A DNA stretch of 11,753 nucleotides from Chrysiogenales bacterium (GTDB taxonomy: Bacteria > Acidobacteriota > Aminicenantia > UBA2199), in assembly GCA_004525465.1 (NCBI GenBank), contig SPCN01000048.1, forward strand, positions 1 to 11,753. Reading direction: 5' to 3'. Position 1 is the stretch's first letter. Every line of letters starts with the position of its first letter. The notes beneath the pieces were generated by a model that saw only the letters and a list, made by a program, of their open reading frames with translations, was not told the DNA's origin and ran no database searches. A program made the translations under genes and the position numbers. Shown here one piece after another: positions 7,541-11,753 of this stretch.

Positions 7541-8645
7541 AAAACTCATACCGCTCTTTACCGCCCTGCTCCTGGTGTTTGCCAGCAGCCAGGAAAAACT
7601 CCGTGTAATCAATCTCAAGATCGATGAGATCTCGGCCAAGCTCCTGGCCTGCAAGCAAGACAAATCCTCTATTCTTAATGACATTTACGCTTTGGAGCTG
7701 CAGACGGAATCGGTCGTTATCGGATTAAATAAAGTCGATTTGCTATTGGCCGATACCAGGGCGCAGATCGCCCGCAAGCAAAAAGAAGAAGAGCACCTTC
7801 AGGCCAAGATCCGCTCCTCGCAGGACAAAGTCAAGCGCATTCTGCGGGTTCTTTACAAAATCGGAGAATTGGGTTACGTGAAACTTTTTATCAATATCGG
7901 CAATTTCGATCAGCTCTTCCGCAACTACCGTTTGATCGTTTCCCTGATGGATGATAGGGTCATGGCCATAAGGGAAATCCGCCAGGGTCTCATGAAGCTG
8001 CAAGAAATCAAAGCTGAATTGCAGGTGGAGTTTGACCGTCAAAACAACTTGAGAAAAGAGCAGTCCGGCAAGTTGTCGCGCTTGCAGGGTCTGAAACAGG
8101 AGAAGCTGGAGTTGATCGCCAAGATCAACCGCCAACGGGATTTCAATGTCCGTTTGCTGGAAGAATTGAAAAATGAAGGGGAAAACCTGACCCAGTTCCT
8201 GGACCAGAGAACGGTGGCGGACGTACCCGACCTGGTCGATTTCAAACTTATGCAGGGCAAACTGGCCTGGCCGCTGCCCGGAAACATCATTTCCAGTTTC
8301 GGGAAAAAAAAGAGTGCCAACTTCAATACTTATACCATGAACAACGGCATTGAAATTAAGCCGGTTTTGTCCGATGAAATCAAGGCCATCGGGGCAGGGG
8401 AAATTATTTTTTGTGATTATTTCAAGGGCTACGGAAACTTGCTCATCATTCAGCATGCGGGAAATTTTCATACCCTTTACGGGCACTGCGACAGTTTTAA
8501 AAGGAAATTGGGTGAGCGAGTGCAGGTCGGTGAAGTGATCGCCCTGGCCGGTAATTCCGGCAGCCTTTACGGCAAGTCTCTTTATTTTGAGATCAGGCAA
8601 AACCTGAAACCTCTGAATCCCTTGCTCTGGTTGAGCAAAAGGTGA
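7533..8645 (+). CDS. envC: EnvC-like murein hydrolase activator with degenerate LytM (M23) domain
   Basis: Encodes 370 residues. Residues 1-19 form a signal peptide (MNKKLIPLFTALLLVFASS), so it is exported. Residues about 20-110 and 145-240 are long heptad-like coiled coils, and a LytM/peptidase M23 fold fills about 245-370 (LAWPLPGNIISSFGKKK to the end). The zinc-binding residues of active M23 enzymes are missing: the HxGxD position reads NNGIE (Asn270, Glu274) and the HxH position reads SLY (Ser349, Tyr351) in YGKSLYFEIRQ. His318 (TLYGHCD) remains. E. coli EnvC has the same SLYFEIR wording and also lacks the ligands; it activates septal amidases AmiA/AmiB under FtsEX control. Activation of an amidase not in this window is therefore the likely role. 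The downstream yibQ-like neighbour supports this. No ftsEX or amidase gene is in view. Confidence 0.88.
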   Translation: MNKKLIPLFTALLLVFASSQEKLRVINLKIDEISAKLLACKQDKSSILNDIYALELQTESVVIGLNKVDLLLADTRAQIARKQKEEEHLQAKIRSSQDKVKRILRVLYKIGELGYVKLFINIGNFDQLFRNYRLIVSLMDDRVMAIREIRQGLMKLQEIKAELQVEFDRQNNLRKEQSGKLSRLQGLKQEKLELIAKINRQRDFNVRLLEELKNEGENLTQFLDQRTVADVPDLVDFKLMQGKLAWPLPGNIISSFGKKKSANFNTYTMNNGIEIKPVLSDEIKAIGAGEIIFCDYFKGYGNLLIIQHAGNFHTLYGHCDSFKRKLGERVQVGEVIALAGNSGSLYGKSLYFEIRQNLKPLNPLLWLSKR

Positions 8646-8657
8646 TAGAATCTGCCC

Positions 8658-9848
8658 TTGAAAAAAACAATGAAACCGAAAAGAAAAACAATTAAAAATT
8701 CTAATCGCAAAACTGCTGCGATATCTTTTTTCCTATTCGGCGCCATCGCCCTGGCCGCGGTGTTCACCCTTGAATTTCTTGATTACCGCTCCGGAAAATA
8801 TTCATTAATTTTCAGCAAACTGATCCGCCTGCAGCAAAAGATACCGGCCGCTGAAAAATTCAACCGTGAACTAACCGCAGCTTTGTCAGGGAGAAAAATC
8901 CCTTTTGATTTTTTAAAGGACCAGGGCGGGGTCAGCCATTTTAAGATTGAGTTACCCGAACCGCTTTACCTGCCTTTGAGCAAAGATCTGCGTTGGCTGG
9001 TGGAAAAAAACCGGGGCTTGTACCGTCTAAGCGAAGTCCAGGGCATGAAGGAGCAGGTAATATATTTGATTCAGGTGATTTTTGAAAAGAAGCTGACCCA
9101 TGTTATTTTGATCAGCAAGCGCCTGGCCGTTCAGCCGCGGCCGATTGAAATGCCCGTCACCCCTGCCAGGACCAGGACCGGAAAAGCACCCCGTCTGGCC
9201 TTTATCATCGATGATATCGGCTATGCCGATTTGATATCCGATCAATTGCGCGAATTGGGCATTCCCCTGACCGCCGCCATCATTCCCGCTGCGCCCTATG
9301 CCCGGAGCGAAGCGCAAAAGATCCATGAATATGGTTTGGAGGAAATCATCCATCTGCCCATGCAGCCCAAGGATCCGGCCAATCACCACCCGCGCGACCA
9401 GTTCGTTTTGACAGACTCCAGCGCTGCCGAGATCCAGGTTTTGCTGCAGAAGGCCCGGGAGGTGGTTCCGTATGCCCGGGGGCTGAACAACCACATGGGT
9501 TCGCTGCTCACTTCCAACCCCCAAGCCATGCGCCGGGTGCTGGAGAGGATCAAAGGGGCGGGACTTTTCTTTGTGGATTCCAGAACCTCACCCACCACTC
9601 TCGCCTATGCCCTGGCCCGTGAAATGAAGATCAAGACCTTCAAGCGCGACGTGTTTCTCGACGACGAGCAGTCTTACGAGTACAGCAGCGGGCAGATCAA
9701 GCAGCTGGTGGAACTGGCCCGGCGCAACGGCCGCGCCCTGGCCATCGGCCATCCCTTCCCTTCCACACTGGCCGCCCTGCGCGACGCCATACCCTGGTTG
9801 AAGCAGCAGAAAATTGAGGTTGTTTTCGCTTCGGCATTGCTGGAGTAG
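8658..9848 (+). CDS. Divergent polysaccharide deacetylase family protein (YibQ-like, DUF610)
   Basis: Encodes 396 residues from TTG 8658, or 392 from the in-frame ATG at 8670; neither has a good Shine-Dalgarno. A basic N-terminus (KPKRKTIKNSNRK) is followed by one membrane segment at about 22-42, so the rest should face the periplasm. The C-terminal half (about 178-396) matches the divergent polysaccharide deacetylase family (PF04748): FIIDDIGYAD with Asp185/Asp186, IIHLPMQP (His232), LNNHMGS (His279), FFVDSRTSPT (Asp307) and AIGHPFPST (His365). The putative metal and acid residues look intact, but no substrate is established for the family. Residues 45-175 are not recognised. It is 12 nt after the envC-like gene, as yibQ follows envC in E. 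coli, so a role in septal or peptidoglycan metabolism is plausible. Confidence 0.88.
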   Translation: MKKTMKPKRKTIKNSNRKTAAISFFLFGAIALAAVFTLEFLDYRSGKYSLIFSKLIRLQQKIPAAEKFNRELTAALSGRKIPFDFLKDQGGVSHFKIELPEPLYLPLSKDLRWLVEKNRGLYRLSEVQGMKEQVIYLIQVIFEKKLTHVILISKRLAVQPRPIEMPVTPARTRTGKAPRLAFIIDDIGYADLISDQLRELGIPLTAAIIPAAPYARSEAQKIHEYGLEEIIHLPMQPKDPANHHPRDQFVLTDSSAAEIQVLLQKAREVVPYARGLNNHMGSLLTSNPQAMRRVLERIKGAGLFFVDSRTSPTTLAYALAREMKIKTFKRDVFLDDEQSYEYSSGQIKQLVELARRNGRALAIGHPFPSTLAALRDAIPWLKQQKIEVVFASALLE

Positions 9849-9890
9849 TGTTGGAGTTTGCCGACTCACCTTTGTATTTTCAATCAGGAG

Positions 9891-9919
9891 TTGACAAGAA
9901 TCGTTTTTAATAATAGAAT
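9891..9919 (+). promoter_or_regulatory. Near-consensus sigma70 promoter for the ferredoxin gene
   Basis: A perfect -35 box TTGACA (9891-9896) and a 5/6 -10 box TAGAAT (9914-9919) are separated by exactly 17 nt. Transcription should start near 9926, giving a leader of about 16 nt that holds the strong Shine-Dalgarno at 9931-9937. This is the clearest promoter in the window and shows that the ferredoxin can be expressed independently of the upstream run. Confidence 0.8.
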
Positions 9920-9930
9920 TTAGGTCTGCA

Positions 9931-9937
9931 AAGGAGG
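9931..9937 (+). promoter_or_regulatory. Strong ribosome-binding site of the ferredoxin gene
   Basis: AAGGAGG stands 4 nt before the ATG at 9942. It is the fullest Shine-Dalgarno in the window, together with AGGAGGT before the HU-like gene (967-973), and fixes the start. Confidence 0.85.
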
Positions 9938-9941
9938 AATA

Positions 9942-10130
9942 ATGGCATTAATTATTGATGATACCTGCATCAGCTGCGGTGCTTGTGAAGCGGTTTGCCC
10001 GGTCCAGGCGATTTCCCAGGGCGATCAATACTACGTGATCGATCCCAGCCTCTGCGTGGAATGCAAAGACCATTTTGACGAACCCCAGTGCGCTTCGGTG
10101 TGCCCCACCGATTCCTGCGTCAAAAAGTAA
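9942..10130 (+). CDS. Small 2[4Fe-4S] ferredoxin (YfhL / Allochromatium-type)
   Basis: Encodes 62 residues with two cluster motifs. The first is regular: Cys9, 12, 15 and 19 in CISCGACEAVCP. In the second the spacing is widened to Cx2Cx8Cx3CP: Cys38, 41, 50 and 54 (CVECKDHFDEPQCASVCP). That eight-residue loop is the feature of YfhL and Allochromatium vinosum-type ferredoxins, whose clusters have very low potentials. A ninth cysteine, Cys59, lies near the C-terminus. The protein is a soluble cytoplasmic electron carrier; its partners cannot be told from the context. It has its own strong promoter and ribosome-binding site, which points to high expression. Confidence 0.95.
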   Translation: MALIIDDTCISCGACEAVCPVQAISQGDQYYVIDPSLCVECKDHFDEPQCASVCPTDSCVKK

Positions 10131-10140
10131 GCTTTTTACG
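10118..10140. repeat. AT-rich inverted repeat across the ferredoxin stop codon
   Basis: CGT-C-AAAAAG (10118-10127) and CTTTTTACG (10132-10140) pair apart from one bulged C, around a TAAG loop that contains the stop codon. It could be a weak 3'-end hairpin, but there is no GC-rich stem and no separate T-tract after it. Confidence 0.3.
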
Positions 10141-10161
10141 TTTCAACCTAATTGGCAATAG

Positions 10162-10180
10162 CGTTCCTGTTCAGGGAACG
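10162..10180. repeat. Inverted repeat downstream of the ferredoxin gene
   Basis: CGTTCC (10162-10167) and GGAACG (10175-10180) form a perfect 6-bp stem with a 7-nt loop. It sits between the ferredoxin and the metalloprotease gene. Only a short TTT follows, so it is not a convincing intrinsic terminator. It may be an RNA 3'-end structure or a protein-binding site. Confidence 0.35.
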
Positions 10181-10213
10181 GTCGTTTAGAAAATCGTCGT
10201 TGCTTTGGCCCGG

Positions 10214-11101
10214 ATGATCCTCGATCGCATCAAGCCTTTCGCGGTCAATATCATACTGTTTTTGCTCACCGTGGTTTTCACTATGATCATCGGCGTGCAA
10301 TACCATATCAGTTACCATGCCGTCACCCTGCCCCCAGGAAGCGGATTCTTCGGCTTTCTCTGGCAACAACCCTCCGCTTGGCTGTGGGGGCTTTCCTATT
10401 CGATTTCATTGCTGGGCATTCTGCTGGTTCATGAAATGGGCCACTTCTCAGCCTGCCGTTTTCATCGTATCGAGGCCACCCTGCCGTATTTCATCCCGGC
10501 CCCGACCCTGATCGGCACCTTTGGCGCTTTCATCAAGATCAAATCGCCTTTTTCGTCCAAGAAGGCGCTTTTCGATGTGGGCCTGGCCGGTCCCCTTGCC
10601 GGTTTTCTGGTCTCCCTGCCGGTCATCACCCTGGGAATTTCGCAATCGCGGCTGGTAAGCAAAAGCGACCTGCAGTCAGGTCTGACCCTGGGTGAACCGC
10701 TGGTGTTCAAATTGATCAGTTGGCTGGTCCTGGGGCCGGGGGCCGGACAGTATGACATCCTGGTCCACCCTATGGCTTTCGCCGGTTGGTTCGGTCTTCT
10801 GGCTACGGCGTTCAATCTCTTTCCCATCGGCCAGTTGGATGGGGGGCATATTCTATACGCCCTGCTCGGTAAAAAGGCCTACTATGCCGGTGTCGCCTCA
10901 ATCGCGTTCATGGTGGTAATGGGAATTTTATTCTGGCAGGGCTGGCTTTTCTGGGCGCTGATCGTCACCCTGATCGGCCTGCGCCATCCCCCTGTTTTCG
11001 AAGATGAAAAACTTGATTCAAAAAGAAAAATATTGGCTGCTGTCGCCCTGCTGATCTTTTTGCTCTCTTTCACCCCGGCCCCCCTGTCCTTGTCCCGCTG
11101 A
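10214..11101 (+). CDS. Site-2 protease family (M50) membrane zinc metalloprotease
   Basis: Encodes about 295 residues from ATG 10214; an in-frame TTG at 10205 would add three, and a stop at 10187 rules out anything much longer. Neither start has a clear Shine-Dalgarno. The zinc site HEMGH is at residues 73-77 (His73, Glu74, His77) in a membrane segment, and the third ligand is Asp209 in FPIGQLDGGH. The GLAGPLAGF stretch between them is also typical of M50 proteins. About six membrane segments are visible, the first at 8-28. There is no PDZ domain, so it is the short type rather than RseP. Such enzymes cleave transmembrane substrates such as anti-sigma factors or signal-peptide remnants, but the substrate is unknown here. 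A C-terminal basic patch (KLDSKRK) precedes the last segment. Confidence 0.9.
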   Translation: MILDRIKPFAVNIILFLLTVVFTMIIGVQYHISYHAVTLPPGSGFFGFLWQQPSAWLWGLSYSISLLGILLVHEMGHFSACRFHRIEATLPYFIPAPTLIGTFGAFIKIKSPFSSKKALFDVGLAGPLAGFLVSLPVITLGISQSRLVSKSDLQSGLTLGEPLVFKLISWLVLGPGAGQYDILVHPMAFAGWFGLLATAFNLFPIGQLDGGHILYALLGKKAYYAGVASIAFMVVMGILFWQGWLFWALIVTLIGLRHPPVFEDEKLDSKRKILAAVALLIFLLSFTPAPLSLSR

Positions 11102-11109
11102 GTCCGTTT

Positions 11110-11138
11110 TTGAATATGGGCGGCGGCTGTGCTATGAT
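11110..11138 (+). promoter_or_regulatory. Candidate promoter immediately upstream of the LptF/LptG gene
   Basis: TTGAAT (11110-11115, 4/6 to the -35 box) and TATGAT (11133-11138, 5/6 to the -10 box) are spaced by exactly 17 nt. The -10 box ends 6 nt before the ATG at 11145, so transcription would begin at or about the A of the start codon, giving a leaderless mRNA. No Shine-Dalgarno precedes this ATG, which agrees with that reading. Chance occurrence is not excluded. Confidence 0.45.
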
Positions 11139-11144
11139 TTCTCG

Positions 11145-11753
11145 ATGAAAAGGGCTTTCGACCGCTATATTCTAAAGGAAATTGCTTCTCCGTTCGCCAT
11201 CGGCCTGCTGGTCTATACTTTCACTCTCTTGATCAACCAGATCCTTATCCTTTCCAAAACACTGATTACCAAAGGGGCTACAACCGGGACTGTTTTCAAG
11301 ATTTTGCTTTATTTGCTGCCCGACTTGTTTTCCTTTACCATTCCCATGGCCACGCTGACGGGAGTGCTGGCCGGGATGAGCCGCTTGAGTTCCGACTCCG
11401 AGATCGCGGCTTTTCGGACCATGGGCATCCCCAATCGCCAGCTGCTGAAGCCGGCGCTGCTTTTTTCGCTCGCCACCTGGTTCGTTTCTTCCTGTCTGAT
11501 CATGTTCCTGGCCCCGGAAGCCAATTATCGCTTCAGCAAACTGCATACGGGAGTGGTCCTTTCACAGACGATCTCCGGAATCAAGCCCGGAATATTTTAC
11601 CAGGACCTGCCTTTCTACAGCCTATATTTTCGCGATCAGGACCGCGGCGGTGAATGGCAGGATGTTTTTCTGTGTTCAATGAAAAACCAGGAGGAAGACA
11701 CGCTGATCTTTGCCAAAAAAGGCAGATTCATCTACAAGCAATTCCAAAAAGAC
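11145..11753 (+). CDS. LptF/LptG family lipopolysaccharide export permease (partial, 3' end beyond the right edge)
   Basis: From ATG 11145 the frame is open for 203 codons to the window edge. The start MKRAFDRYILKEIASPFAIGLL is typical of the family (PF03739), followed by membrane segments at about 16-36, 54-80 and 103-125. The conserved cytoplasmic stretch GMSRLSSDSEIAAFRTMGIP lies at about 76-95, before the third segment. It is the coupling region that contacts the LptB ATPase. From about residue 130 the periplasmic beta-jellyroll domain begins. With LptB and its paralogue it would extract LPS from the inner membrane for transport to the outer membrane. LptF and LptG cannot be told apart from this half, and the partner gene is probably just beyond the edge. 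The gene lies 43 nt after the metalloprotease and has no Shine-Dalgarno; an ATG at 11134 is out of frame. Confidence 0.92.
   Translation, partial: MKRAFDRYILKEIASPFAIGLLVYTFTLLINQILILSKTLITKGATTGTVFKILLYLLPDLFSFTIPMATLTGVLAGMSRLSSDSEIAAFRTMGIPNRQLLKPALLFSLATWFVSSCLIMFLAPEANYRFSKLHTGVVLSQTISGIKPGIFYQDLPFYSLYFRDQDRGGEWQDVFLCSMKNQEEDTLIFAKKGRFIYKQFQKD

Noticed and set aside
9853..9867. Short GAGT/ACTC inverted repeat before the ferredoxin promoter
   Set aside because: Only 4 bp pair; this is expected by chance.
10118..10180. Intrinsic terminator after the ferredoxin gene
   Set aside because: Two small inverted repeats occur here, but neither combines a GC-rich stem with a T-tract. They are listed as repeats only.
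1..11753. CRISPR array, tRNA or rRNA gene, insertion sequence, phage or toxin-antitoxin genes
   Set aside because: I saw no regularly spaced direct repeats, cloverleaf-like sequence, transposase motif or other sign of a mobile island. Gene content and composition look like core chromosome. The tyrosine recombinase is of XerC type, not a phage integrase, by length, motifs and context.

Overview
This is an ordinary-looking stretch of bacterial chromosome, densely packed, with almost everything on the + strand. It carries two partial genes at the edges and nine complete genes. The organism is a diderm: there is an LptF/LptG-type lipopolysaccharide exporter permease, an EnvC-like amidase activator and a YibQ-like protein. 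It is probably an anaerobe, because it has a DUF362 protein with a double [4Fe-4S] domain and a separate small 2[4Fe-4S] ferredoxin. It uses folate-dependent TrmFO rather than TrmA for tRNA m5U54. The dprA-topA-trmFO-xerC order is best known from Firmicutes but also occurs in other phyla; with the outer-membrane genes it suggests an Acidobacteriota/Aminicenantes-like or similar lineage. That placement is an inference with low confidence.

Layout. Positions 1-716 (minus) hold the N-terminal part of a DUF362/ferredoxin protein running off the left edge. Positions 717-977 are an AT-rich divergent intergenic region with a terminator-like inverted repeat. Positions 978-8645 are one compact run of seven genes in which every junction overlaps by 4, 8 or 25 nt: an HU/IHF-like protein, dprA, topA, trmFO, xerC, a UPF0104/LPG-synthase-TM-type membrane protein, and an envC-like gene. 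A YibQ-like polysaccharide deacetylase family gene (8658-9848) follows 12 nt later. A separate unit then begins with a near-consensus sigma70 promoter (9891-9919) and a small ferredoxin (9942-10130). After it come a site-2-protease family zinc metalloprotease (about 10214-11101) and the 5' part of an LptF/LptG permease (11145 to the right edge), which may have its own promoter placed so close that the mRNA could be leaderless.

How the genes fit together. The first half is DNA and RNA information processing: nucleoid binding, ssDNA handling in transformation/recombination, supercoil relaxation, chromosome dimer resolution and tRNA modification. The second half is cell envelope work: a polytopic membrane protein, septal amidase activation, the YibQ partner of EnvC, intramembrane proteolysis and LPS transport. 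The envC-yibQ adjacency matches the arrangement in E. coli and supports both calls.

I found no CRISPR array, tRNA, rRNA, insertion sequence, toxin-antitoxin pair or phage gene, and nothing that amounts to a clearly new system. The points worth a second look are the loss of all zinc ligands in the EnvC LytM domain, the long chain of overlapping genes with an HU-like gene at its head, two start sites with a -10-like box exactly 6 nt upstream, and the intergenic inverted repeat.
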